A stretch of DNA of 43,297 bases from an uncultured Lachnospiraceae bacterium. GTDB lineage: Bacteria; Bacillota; Clostridia; Lachnospirales; Lachnospiraceae. Shown here one piece after another: positions 7,640 to 14,651 of the stretch. The notes beneath the pieces were generated by a model that was given only the letters and a program-made list of their open reading frames with translations, searched no databases and had not been told where the DNA came from. The stretch covers positions 1 to 43,297 of the forward strand of contig CAJTSD010000001.1 of NCBI GenBank assembly GCA_910578795.1, read 5' to 3'. The first letter of the stretch is position 1; each line of letters opens with the position of its first letter. The translations under genes and the position numbers were made by a program.

Positions 7640-8206
7640 TCAAGTGCTTTTTTTGACGCTATACCCAAATCTTCCAAGTTTTTCGCCCAAATCAAAATAT
7701 TCTCCGTGGCAGTATACGATTGGATCTGCCTGCGAAAGATGAAACGCGCCATTCTCATCCATATAAGCATCATCCACATGAACCGCCACCACATTGGCAA
7801 GAAATAAGTCATGCGATCCCAATTTTCTGATTTCTGCCACCTTGCATTCAATATTGACAGGACTCTCTGCAATACAGGGCGGTTTTACCATGTCAGATGC
7901 CACCGGTGTAAGTTTCATTTCCTTCCACTTATTAACATCTCTTCCGCTTTTTACACCACAATAATCCGTTGCATATGCCAGCTCTTTTGTCGTCAGGTTA
8001 ACAACAAACTCCCCGGTTTCCTCTATCATGTGATGCGAAAACCGGTTTGGTCTTACGGAAATCCCCAGCATCGGCGGGTTGGTACAAACTGTTCCTGCCC
8101 ACGCCACCGTAATTATATTGGTATTTCCCTTACTGTCCGCTACACTCACCAAAACTGCAGGCAGCGGGTAAAGCATATTTCCGGGCTTAAATGAAATCTT
8201 TGCCAT
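7640..8206 (-). CDS. Flavin reductase-like (flavoredoxin) FMN-binding protein
   Basis: 188 residues. It matches the flavin reductase-like split-barrel family that includes flavoredoxins: LYPLPAVLVSVAD, NIITVAWAGTVCTNPPMLGISVRPNR, FVVNLTTKELAYATDYCGVKSGRD and HDLFLANVVAVHVDD are in the usual order. It should bind FMN and pass electrons from a reduced donor to a partner; the substrate is not readable. An in-frame TGA just upstream fixes the ATG at 8206. The only ribosome binding site, AGGAG, overlaps the stop codon of the upstream coiled-coil gene and is about 15 bases away, so translation may depend on coupling. Confidence 0.88.
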   Translation of the reverse strand: MAKISFKPGNMLYPLPAVLVSVADSKGNTNIITVAWAGTVCTNPPMLGISVRPNRFSHHMIEETGEFVVNLTTKELAYATDYCGVKSGRDVNKWKEMKLTPVASDMVKPPCIAESPVNIECKVAEIRKLGSHDLFLANVVAVHVDDAYMDENGAFHLSQADPIVYCHGEYFDLGEKLGRFGYSVKKST

Positions 8207-8224
8207 TGTGTTTCAAAATCACTC

Positions 8225-8881
8225 CTATTTGATAATTCCTGTAGCCATAAGCACATACAATGCCACCGCTGCAAACGATGCAAGCATTGACAGCACACTC
8301 ACTGCCATCACGGCATTTAGTTTCTTCCCAATCCGTCTGTCAATATCACGCTCCAGCGATTCCACAGCATTCATTACATCCGCATTGCCCGTCTTTCCGC
8401 TCTCCGTGTATTTGCGCAGCTCCTCTGTCATCGCAGCCTGCACGTTTCTGTATACCTTCACATTTTCCTTGTGTACAAAATCATCAGCCTGCTGGAATTT
8501 TTCCTGTAAAAGCGCCGTAAGCGTTTCCATCTCCGACGCAGTCCCTTTCTCCTTCTCAATACGCTCCAGCTCTCTGCGTTCCATGTCCGCTTCCCTGTTT
8601 CTAGTCTGCTCATCCGTGATATCACGCAGTGCAGCCATGAGTTTGCGCTCATCCTCTTTCATTGCCACAATCTTGTCAGTATTATCACAAATCATCGTGC
8701 CAAGCTGTTCTGAAAGCTCCGTATTTTTATAATTAAGCCGTCTTATTTCCTGCAAAATCCGTTCATATTCCGCCACCTGCTGCTGCAGCCTTTTCATTTC
8801 CTGTGCCTCAGCCTGTGAATTTGCCTTTATCAGCTCCTGCGCATTAAATTTCTGTGCCAGTTTATCTATAAAATTGTCCAT
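8225..8881 (-). CDS. Coiled-coil protein with C-terminal membrane anchor
   Basis: 218 residues with no domain I can name. Residues 1-140 are strongly charged and heptad-like (for example EMKRLQQQVAEYERILQEI and NREADMERRELERIEKEKG), suggesting a long coiled coil. The end has one clear membrane segment (AVMAVSVLSMLASFAAVAL, about 190-214) followed by a few residues, so it should be tail-anchored with the coil in the cytoplasm. It has a good promoter at 8981-9009 and runs 18 bases into the flavin reductase gene, likely one transcript. A structural or signalling scaffold role is possible, but function is unknown. Confidence 0.7.
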   Translation of the reverse strand: MDNFIDKLAQKFNAQELIKANSQAEAQEMKRLQQQVAEYERILQEIRRLNYKNTELSEQLGTMICDNTDKIVAMKEDERKLMAALRDITDEQTRNREADMERRELERIEKEKGTASEMETLTALLQEKFQQADDFVHKENVKVYRNVQAAMTEELRKYTESGKTGNADVMNAVESLERDIDRRIGKKLNAVMAVSVLSMLASFAAVALYVLMATGIIK

Positions 8882-8980
8882 TGCAATAGTACCTTGCCTT
8901 TCTAATCTATCGTACGTGACGATTCCGTGTCTTTATAAGTTATATGTATCAAAACAAACCGCTTATTTTATCTTGTATTT

Positions 8981-9009
8981 ATCTTATCATTAATTTTATG
9001 GAATGACAA
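8981..9009 (-). promoter_or_regulatory. Promoter of the coiled-coil / flavin reductase unit
   Basis: On the minus strand TTGTCA (9009-9004), 17 bases, TAAGAT (8986-8981). The -35 is part of the palindrome TGACA-AC-TGTCA at 9004-9015, so a dimeric regulator could bind over it. Confidence 0.6.
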
Positions 9010-9060
9010 CTGTCACTTTATGGAGCTTTTTATGCACCCTGTATATATTTTGGCATTATT

Positions 9061-9102
9061 GTGCATTAATAATATGCACATTCACAAACTTATTACAGTT
9101 TG
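9061..9102. repeat. Pair of short inverted repeats in a long intergenic region
   Basis: The 370-base gap from 8882 to 9255 holds no gene. Besides the promoter it contains GTGCAT...ATGCAC (9061-9079) and ACAAAC...GTTTGT (9083-9102), in AT-rich DNA. They lie 50-100 bases upstream of the minus-strand promoter and could be regulator sites. No function can be assigned. Confidence 0.35.
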
Positions 9103-9199
9103 TTCATACTTTATTCATAATACAGTGCTATTATTAGAACATAGCAAATAGCTGTGTAGCAATTTTTTTCATTACACATAGATAAATTTTTTCATAATA

Positions 9200-9232
9200 G
9201 CCCCGATATATTCTGCAAGGAATTGTCGGGGC
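9200..9232. terminator. Hairpin after the alarmone synthetase gene
   Basis: GCCCCGA pairs with TCGGGGC around a 19-base loop, 23 bases past the stop codon at 9256. No T run follows on the minus strand, so this is a weak terminator candidate or a 3' stabilising stem. Confidence 0.4.
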
Positions 9233-9255
9233 ACTCCTCATTTTATCAGCATGTT

Positions 9256-9891
9256 TTATTCCAATTCCAATGCCTTTACTTCCTCATTCAGCGACAGCAT
9301 CTTTTCATCCAATTCCGAAACCATTTTCGCACATTCAAAAAGCTCATCTTGAATATGATTTGGCACATTGATATCAAATTTGTAGTTGATTTTATGCTCC
9401 AGGCTTGCCCAAAAATCCATTGCAACTGTTCTAATCTGTATTTCAACCTTCGCCTCAACCCTACGTTCAGACAAATAAATCGGAACGGACACAATCATAT
9501 GGTAGCTTTTATATCCGCTTGGCTTTGGATATTTGATATAATCCTTTACGTCAATAATATTCAGGTCTCTTTGGCGCTCCAGCATTTCCGCAATCCGGTA
9601 TACGTCTGTCGTAAAGGAACAGATAATGCGCACACCAGCAATATCATTCACATACCGTACCATATTTTCAATTGTGGATTCGCAGCCATGCTTTTTTAGT
9701 TTTCTTACAATGCGGTCCGATGTCTTAATCCTCGACTTGATATGTTCGATCGGATTATACTTATGTACATGCTGAAACTCGTCATTTAAAATCTCAAGCT
9801 TTGTTCCGATTTCCTTTAATGCAGAGCTATAAACAAGCTGTGCCTCCTTCCAGCTGTCAATATCTGATATTGTACTTCCTCGATACTCCAT
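9256..9891 (-). CDS. Small alarmone synthetase (GTP pyrophosphokinase family)
   Basis: 211 residues, the size of single-domain RelP/RelQ-type synthetases that make (p)ppGpp from ATP and GDP or GTP. It has the RelA/SpoT synthetase core only: SRIKTSDRIVRKL, MVRYVNDIAGVRIICSFTTD (the metal and GTP site), YPKPSGYKSYHMIV, and the conserved EIQIRTVAMDFWASLEHK. There is no hydrolase domain and no TGS/ACT tail. By family its role is starvation or envelope-stress alarmone output. GGAGAAAG lies before the ATG. Assignment to RelP or RelQ is not possible from motifs alone. Confidence 0.9.
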   Translation of the reverse strand: MEYRGSTISDIDSWKEAQLVYSSALKEIGTKLEILNDEFQHVHKYNPIEHIKSRIKTSDRIVRKLKKHGCESTIENMVRYVNDIAGVRIICSFTTDVYRIAEMLERQRDLNIIDVKDYIKYPKPSGYKSYHMIVSVPIYLSERRVEAKVEIQIRTVAMDFWASLEHKINYKFDINVPNHIQDELFECAKMVSELDEKMLSLNEEVKALELE

Positions 9892-10023
9892 TTTCGCGCT
9901 TTCTCCATTCTAAACCAAACTATACCGCTAAAACAAAGTATATGCACCCGCTTTTTTATTTATGACTGATATTCCGTATTTTGGCAGAAAAATTTCCAAA
10001 ATATAGAGGAATTCCAATTTATA

Positions 10024-10053
10024 TTGAAATCAGGAATGCTTTTGTGATAAAAT
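10024..10053 (+). promoter_or_regulatory. Promoter of the small conserved gene at 10106
   Basis: TTGAAA at 10024-10029, an 18-base spacer, TAAAAT at 10048-10053. The leader would be about 45 bases. Confidence 0.5.
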
Positions 10054-10105
10054 GATATAACTATTTCAGCCTTACAAAAGAAGGTGAATAAAACGGGGGT
10101 GCACT

Positions 10106-10372
10106 ATGTTTCGACTGTGGGCTAAGATTTTTAAGGATAACCGTATGCTACGGGATACTGTAGTCTGCGATGATACCAACGATACGCGTACACACAAGGT
10201 TTTTCATTCGATAGAGGAGGTCTGTTATCAGTTTGACCTCGGAAAGCCGATTTGGCTTGACACAACCGTGGCGGACTTTAAACGTCACAGTAAAACGCGC
10301 TTTACGTCGGATAATTTTATTGAAGCGATTGATTTTGATTTTCTTGAGATACAGGTGATTGAAGAAGATTGA
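10106..10372 (+). CDS. Small conserved-looking protein of unknown function
   Basis: 88 residues, no domain recognised. The sequence is compact and mixed alpha/beta in style (VVCDDTNDTRTHKVFHSIEE, GKPIWLDTTVADFKRHSKT, and an acidic tail IQVIEED), without membrane segments or cysteine pairs. It has its own promoter, a GGGGGTG ribosome binding site six bases before the ATG, and a shared terminator with hsp20 right after the stop, so it is a real single-gene unit. It is divergent from the alarmone synthetase gene. Confidence 0.7.
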   Translation: MFRLWAKIFKDNRMLRDTVVCDDTNDTRTHKVFHSIEEVCYQFDLGKPIWLDTTVADFKRHSKTRFTSDNFIEAIDFDFLEIQVIEED

Positions 10373-10410
10373 AAACGCCCCCATAAGCACTTGCTTACAG
10401 GAGCGTTTTT
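10373..10410. terminator. Bidirectional terminator between the 10106 gene and hsp20
   Basis: AAAACGC pairs with GCGTTTT, with an inner CCATAAGC/GCTTACAGG stem. T runs flank it on both strands, and it ends eight bases before the hsp20 stop codon. Confidence 0.8.
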
Positions 10411-10418
10411 ATCCTTGT

Positions 10419-10862
10419 TTATCCCTCAATCGCGATATAATGATTTTTCTCTTCGACCACCCGTTTCTCCTCTTTCGGGATTTGGAAGGTCAGGATTCCG
10501 TTCTCATACTTTGGATGCACATCTTCTTCCCTTACGTGAGCTCCCACATAGTAGCTGCGGCTCATGCTGCCTGCGTAGCGCTCGCGTCTGACATAATTGC
10601 CTTTTTTGTCCTTCTCCTCCTTGTCAAGTCCCTTTGCTGCGCTGATTGTCAGATAGCCGTTATCTAACTGCATTTTGATCTCATCCTTTTTGAAACCGGG
10701 CAGGTCAATGTCAACCTCATAGCCCTCGTCCGTTTCCTTAACATCGGTCTTCATCATGTTTGTTGCATGCTTTCCGTACAGTGCTTTGTTAATATCCGGA
10801 AATGCAAAATCCTCCATAAAGTTGTCAAATAAGTTTTCTCCAAAAAGACTTGGTAACATCAT
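10419..10862 (-). CDS. Hsp20 / alpha-crystallin small heat-shock protein
   Basis: 147 residues. It is an ATP-independent chaperone that holds unfolding proteins in large cytoplasmic oligomers. The alpha-crystallin domain covers about 38-135: VDIDLPGFKKDEIKMQLDNG, YLTISAAKG, RRERYAGSMSRSYYVGAHV, and the closing YENGILTFQIPKEE. A C-terminal I-A-I oligomerisation motif is present (HYIAIEG). GGAAGGAG is nine bases before the first of two ATGs. The promoter carries a CIRCE operator, so HrcA should repress it at normal temperature. Confidence 0.95.
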   Translation of the reverse strand: MMLPSLFGENLFDNFMEDFAFPDINKALYGKHATNMMKTDVKETDEGYEVDIDLPGFKKDEIKMQLDNGYLTISAAKGLDKEEKDKKGNYVRRERYAGSMSRSYYVGAHVREEDVHPKYENGILTFQIPKEEKRVVEEKNHYIAIEG

Positions 10863-10988
10863 AATTCATTTCTCCTTCCATATAACTATTGAAAATTATT
10901 TTAGCACATTCGATAAATCCGAAGTGTCGTGTATTGTTTGTTCGGAACTTTGGGTTTGAATTTTCTCTGTCCCCCTTGTTCTAGTTGT

Positions 10989-11017
10989 AATATAACACAC
11001 ATATTAGCACTCGTCAA
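10989..11017 (-). promoter_or_regulatory. Promoter of hsp20
   Basis: On the minus strand TTGACG (11017-11012), exactly 17 bases, TATATT (10994-10989). The -35 hexamer lies inside the CIRCE operator. The leader to the ATG is about 120 bases. Confidence 0.8.
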
Positions 11018-11030
11018 GTGTGAGTGCTAA
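11004..11030. promoter_or_regulatory. CIRCE operator (HrcA site)
   Basis: TTAGCACTC at 11004-11012, nine bases, GAGTGCTAA at 11022-11030: a perfect match to the CIRCE consensus with the canonical nine-base spacer. It covers the -35 of the hsp20 promoter, so HrcA would block polymerase directly. Confidence 0.97.
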
Positions 11031-11140
11031 CAAAAATTCTAAACTTTTTATAAAGTGCATTATCCTGCTATTTCTGTTGGCTGCTAATTCCGAATTTGCC
11101 CTTTTTGACATATTATTGACGTATTTTTCCGTTGATATGC

Positions 11141-11174
11141 AAAAATCCACCGCCATTTCTTTCGACGATGGATT
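11141..11174 (-). terminator. Terminator of the MoxR/DUF58 operon
   Basis: On the minus strand TCCATCGTC pairs with GGCGGTGGA (two G-T pairs) around GAAAGAAAT, followed by TTTTTGC. It is about 50 bases past the last stop codon of the operon. The rest of 11031-11222 shows no gene. Confidence 0.7.
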
Positions 11175-11222
11175 CACAGTGCAACCAAGAAGTTGCCGCC
11201 CATAAACATAAGGTTCAAATTC

Positions 11223-12431
11223 TCATATGCCAATTTTGTGTCCATATCGGACATGTTCGTATTTTACATGAAGCAGTTTCATTTCTGCATCTTCCAAAAG
11301 TCCCGCATTTTTTTCAAGCTCTAATGGAGACTCATAGGGCGCGGGAAGTTCCTTGCGGTGCTTCTTTATCATACGCCTGTAGGTACGCCTGATACGCTGC
11401 GTTTCGCCGTCCGCTTTTCTGATGCGCCTTAAGCTCAGACGTTCCTCCTTCTGTAAAGGTTCGTCATCAAGCGCCTCAACCCTGTCTCCGTTTTCGTCAA
11501 AGCTGTCGCGAAATTCCCCGAACACCTGCCGCAGCATTTTTGCCGCTGCCAATGCGGCTGCTCCCACGCATACCCCCGCAAATGTCCAACCGAGGTAAGT
11601 CCAAAACTTTGACGGTTCAGGAGGCACCTCATCCATCTCAAAAAATTCTGCTTTGCCGTCCATCTCCATGCCTTCTGCGTCAATCTCAGGGTAATAACCT
11701 GCCCATTCATTGTCCACCTCAATGTTATCCAGCCACGTTCTGATATCGGTATAGCGGCGCTGTCCGGCAAGTATAAACGAAGGGATCATTGCCAAAAATA
11801 CAAGTGCGGCAAACAACCCCATCATCGCAGCACTGATGGCATACAACCGTTTTCGTGGAATACTTTTCGTCCGTTTGTTTAAATCAAGATAATTCTTTGT
11901 CGAAATCGCATAGACATACGCAAGCGCTACAAAAAAATAGAGCACGCCGTTCCAAAACGCAAAATCGCACAGTGTCTTTGCATTAAAAAGAATACCGACT
12001 GCATACAACACCGCAAAGTACCACAAAAAACCAAGCGACGGCTGATTGAGCACGCTAAGCGCAGGCGCTGCATAAAGGTCACCTTCTTTTTCCTGCCGCG
12101 CGAGCCTCAGGCGTTCCCGGAAACGCAGAAATGCGATTAAGATACTCTGCGACACGATGACAACCGGATAAAGCACTCCGCTGCCGCCAAAAAGCAGCCG
12201 TGTCATTCCCCATGCCATCACAGTCACTGCAATCGCGGACAATAGATAAACCCCAAGATTTTTCAAACGGCGGACTGCCAGCTCCGTCACAATAATCGGA
12301 ACCGCAACCAAAAGGCATTTCAGATAAAGCATTCCTTCACCGTCCGCGTCCGCAAGCTCAGCAACCGCGTACATCAGCGGAAGCACAAGCATTGCAATCA
12401 GTGTGGCATGGATATATTCCAGCAGCTTCAT
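11223..12431 (-). CDS. Multi-pass membrane protein with DUF4129-like C-terminus
   Basis: 402 residues. At least seven hydrophobic segments are visible, six in the first 220 residues and one near 275-295 (FWTYLGWTFAGVCVGAAALA), with a soluble loop between about 225 and 270. The basic cytoplasmic tail ends in RTYRRMIKKHRKE, SPLELE and LLHVKYEHVRYG, the typical signature of DUF4129 tails. No transglutaminase core is present. As third gene of a MoxR / DUF58 / DUF4129 operon it is probably the membrane partner of that chaperone-like complex. The ATG overlaps the DUF58 stop as ATGA, so translation is coupled. Confidence 0.75.
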   Translation of the reverse strand: MKLLEYIHATLIAMLVLPLMYAVAELADADGEGMLYLKCLLVAVPIIVTELAVRRLKNLGVYLLSAIAVTVMAWGMTRLLFGGSGVLYPVVIVSQSILIAFLRFRERLRLARQEKEGDLYAAPALSVLNQPSLGFLWYFAVLYAVGILFNAKTLCDFAFWNGVLYFFVALAYVYAISTKNYLDLNKRTKSIPRKRLYAISAAMMGLFAALVFLAMIPSFILAGQRRYTDIRTWLDNIEVDNEWAGYYPEIDAEGMEMDGKAEFFEMDEVPPEPSKFWTYLGWTFAGVCVGAAALAAAKMLRQVFGEFRDSFDENGDRVEALDDEPLQKEERLSLRRIRKADGETQRIRRTYRRMIKKHRKELPAPYESPLELEKNAGLLEDAEMKLLHVKYEHVRYGHKIGI

Positions 12432-13561
12432 ACGCGCTCCACCTCCCTCACAAGAATTTGCATACCGTCCGTTTTTGGCAGCATTTCTTTCCCACTCTCG
12501 AACTTATATTCTCCCCTAAAGACAGGATAAATTACGAGCACTGCGCCGTCTTTTGCCATTTCCTGCAAAGTCCGCGACAGAGCGTCGTCCCAATTCTTTG
12601 TAATGACAATCCGCAACGTATCATCCGCAAGCTTCCTGCGTAATTTTTTATCATTGGTCAACAGTTCCTCAAATGAGGTTGCTCCTTTGGCGGCATCATA
12701 GTCTGCAAGCAGCCGCTCAAGTCCAATCAGCATACTTTTTTTATTGGTTGGCAAAATCCAATCACGAAAGTCCATGCCGTTAAAAGCAAAACCCGTTTCA
12801 ATATTCTGCCGCACTAGTTTGCGTACCAAAGTGGCTGCGATTGCAATACTCTCCTCAACTAAACTCTCCTGTTTTAAAATACCCATGTCTGTAACGTCCA
12901 AAAAAATCATTGCCTTTGACGACTGCACGGAATCAAACGTGTTGACCATAAGCGCGCCTGTTTTTGCACTTGCCTTCCAATTGATGGATTTCATCGGGTC
13001 ATCTGTTGTGTAGCCGCGGATTGTACGAAAGGCAAACGGGTCTTCATACAGTCTTTTGGCGCATTGGAGCGTGCCGAGCATACGCTCGCATAAGGTTATA
13101 ATTTCTGACACATCTGTTATTTTTGGATAGACATAAATTGATGCATCCGATTCAATATCCACGCTATAACTCTTCTTATAAAGAAGGGTGTGCGTAGTCA
13201 GGTCGGCATCACTGATGGCATAATGCCCGCGTTTTTGGCAGTCCACGGTAATTTCTCTTGTAATCCGCTGCCTGCCGAGCACGGAAAAGACGTCCCGTTT
13301 ATAAATATAATCGCTGACGGTTGTGTTCTCGGTATCAGTAAAATTCAACTCCTTTTTGGTGTGAAATCCCACCTCCAAAACGGGCAAAGGCGTACGTTTT
13401 CGATTTTCAATAACCTCGTAAAGCTTGGTCTGTTCTCCTGCGTAGAGCGCATCCGTATCAAACCATAACTTTACAACCACCGCCTTGAGCCAAATCTTTT
13501 TATAATAAAAATCCCATAGTACACCGACTATAACGATTGCAAGCAACAAAAACAAATACAT
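12428..13561 (-). CDS. DUF58 protein with membrane hairpin
   Basis: 377 residues from the ATG at 13561, chosen for AGAGG just upstream; the frame is open for 36 more codons inside moxR but without a start context. A short N-terminal membrane segment (YLFLLLAIVIVGVLWDF) is followed by a beta-rich region and the DUF58 core, recognisable from DPFAFRTIRGYTTDDPMKSINWKASAKTG. The domain often leads into a von Willebrand A-like fold, here with SSKAMIFLDVTDMG in the place of a MIDAS strand. It is paired with MoxR ATPases throughout bacteria, probably as substrate or adaptor. It starts two bases after the moxR stop and overlaps the next gene by four. Confidence 0.9.
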   Translation of the reverse strand: MYLFLLLAIVIVGVLWDFYYKKIWLKAVVVKLWFDTDALYAGEQTKLYEVIENRKRTPLPVLEVGFHTKKELNFTDTENTTVSDYIYKRDVFSVLGRQRITREITVDCQKRGHYAISDADLTTHTLLYKKSYSVDIESDASIYVYPKITDVSEIITLCERMLGTLQCAKRLYEDPFAFRTIRGYTTDDPMKSINWKASAKTGALMVNTFDSVQSSKAMIFLDVTDMGILKQESLVEESIAIAATLVRKLVRQNIETGFAFNGMDFRDWILPTNKKSMLIGLERLLADYDAAKGATSFEELLTNDKKLRRKLADDTLRIVITKNWDDALSRTLQEMAKDGAVLVIYPVFRGEYKFESGKEMLPKTDGMQILVREVERV

Positions 13562-13563
13562 GT

Positions 13564-14514
13564 TTACCTCTTTTTCCAATCCTCTGTAGGCAACGCTACG
13601 CTGTTTAAAAGTCCGTTTACAAAGCTTTCCTTCTGTGTTTCTTCCAGTTCCCCGATAAGCCTGTGGCATAGCACAGGCACGGCTACCGTTTTGATGTCCT
13701 CAGGTACGACATAATCGCGTCCCTCCATAAGCGCATAGCCCTGTGCTGCGCGTAAAAACGCAAGCGTGCCTCTTGGACTTACGCCCTGCCACGCACACGC
13801 TGCGCTTTGCTTGTTTTTTCTTGTCGCCTGCACAAGGGATACAATATAATTTCTTAAATCATCATGCACAAAAACTTCCCGGCATTCCTTTTGAAGCTGC
13901 CGGATTTCCTCCGCCGTGCATACTGCCCCAATCTGTGATAGCGGCTCTGCATTGATAAAGCGGTCAAGCAATTCCCTCTCCTCGTCCGCGCTCATGCCAC
14001 CCATGCTGATTTTCATGATAAAACGGTCAAGCTGTGCCTCGGGTAACGGAAAGCATCCGATTGTTTCTACAGGGTTTTGCGTAGCAATCACGAAAAACGG
14101 CGGCTCTAGGGTTCTTGTCTCGCCATCCACGGTAACTTGTCCTTCTGCCATGCATTCGAGCAGGCTCGACTGCGTGCGCGGTGTGGCACGGTTGATTTCG
14201 TCCGCTAGGAGGATATTGGTAAAGACGGGACCTTCTTTGAAGGTAAACGCACCTTTTTCCTGGTTAAAAAATGACAGTCCTGTCACATCGCTTGGGAGCA
14301 GGTCGGGCGTGAACTGCACGCGCTCGAATTTGCAGCCCATTGACTTGGCGAGTGATTTGGCAAGAACGGTTTTTCCGGTGCCCGGCACGTCCTCTAAGAG
14401 GACGTGTCCGCCTGCGGCGAGCGACGCGAGCAAAAGGCGCGTGACCTCACGCTTGCCGATGATGACTTTTGCAATGTTTTGTTCTATTTTGGATAGTAGT
14501 TCGTTTGTCTGCAT
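13564..14514 (-). CDS. MoxR-type AAA+ ATPase
   Basis: 316 residues, the usual size. The AAA+ core has Walker A DVPGTGKT (42-49), Walker B LLADEINRA with Asp105-Glu106, sensor region VIATQNPVETIGCFPLPEAQ, and the arginine-rich QLDRFIMKISMG. The C-terminal lid includes GVSPRGTLAFLRAAQGYAL. MoxR proteins act as chaperones that load or remodel partners holding vWA-like domains; here the partners should be the DUF58 and DUF4129-like proteins downstream. AGGAGG is six bases before the ATG. A large inverted repeat lies upstream at 14538-14600. Confidence 0.93.
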   Translation of the reverse strand: MQTNELLSKIEQNIAKVIIGKREVTRLLLASLAAGGHVLLEDVPGTGKTVLAKSLAKSMGCKFERVQFTPDLLPSDVTGLSFFNQEKGAFTFKEGPVFTNILLADEINRATPRTQSSLLECMAEGQVTVDGETRTLEPPFFVIATQNPVETIGCFPLPEAQLDRFIMKISMGGMSADEERELLDRFINAEPLSQIGAVCTAEEIRQLQKECREVFVHDDLRNYIVSLVQATRKNKQSAACAWQGVSPRGTLAFLRAAQGYALMEGRDYVVPEDIKTVAVPVLCHRLIGELEETQKESFVNGLLNSVALPTEDWKKR

Positions 14515-14537
14515 ATGTGCCTCCTACTGATTCTTAT

Positions 14538-14600
14538 ACTGCAGACCGTCGGAACTTACAGTAATGCTTCCATGGAGGTGACTGGCTGACGGTCTGCAGT
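14538..14600. repeat. 13-base perfect inverted repeat upstream of moxR
   Basis: ACTGCAGACCGTC (14538-14550) and GACGGTCTGCAGT (14588-14600) are perfect inverted copies 37 bases apart. In the moxR message the first-transcribed arm would pair with the second, ending about 24 bases before the start codon. The loop contains CACCTCC, complementary to the AGGAGG ribosome binding site of moxR. There is no T run. It could be a regulated leader hairpin, a two-site operator, or a scar at the edge of the defence operon. Confidence 0.6.
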
Positions 14601-14651
14601 CGGGTTGTACTGTAAATTTAACTAGTGCACAGTATATATTCTACACAGGTT

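Noticed and set aside
7489..7872. Long N-terminal extension of the XRE-cupin protein
   Set aside because: It overlaps the flavin reductase gene in another frame and has no ribosome binding site; the conserved domain starts at 7488.
8208..8732. Serine-rich plus-strand reading frame opposite the coiled-coil gene
   Set aside because: It is the antisense shadow of charged heptad repeats and lacks a ribosome binding site.
10359..10667. Plus-strand reading frame opposite hsp20
   Set aside because: It overlaps a firm terminator and a clear Hsp20 gene with promoter and operator.
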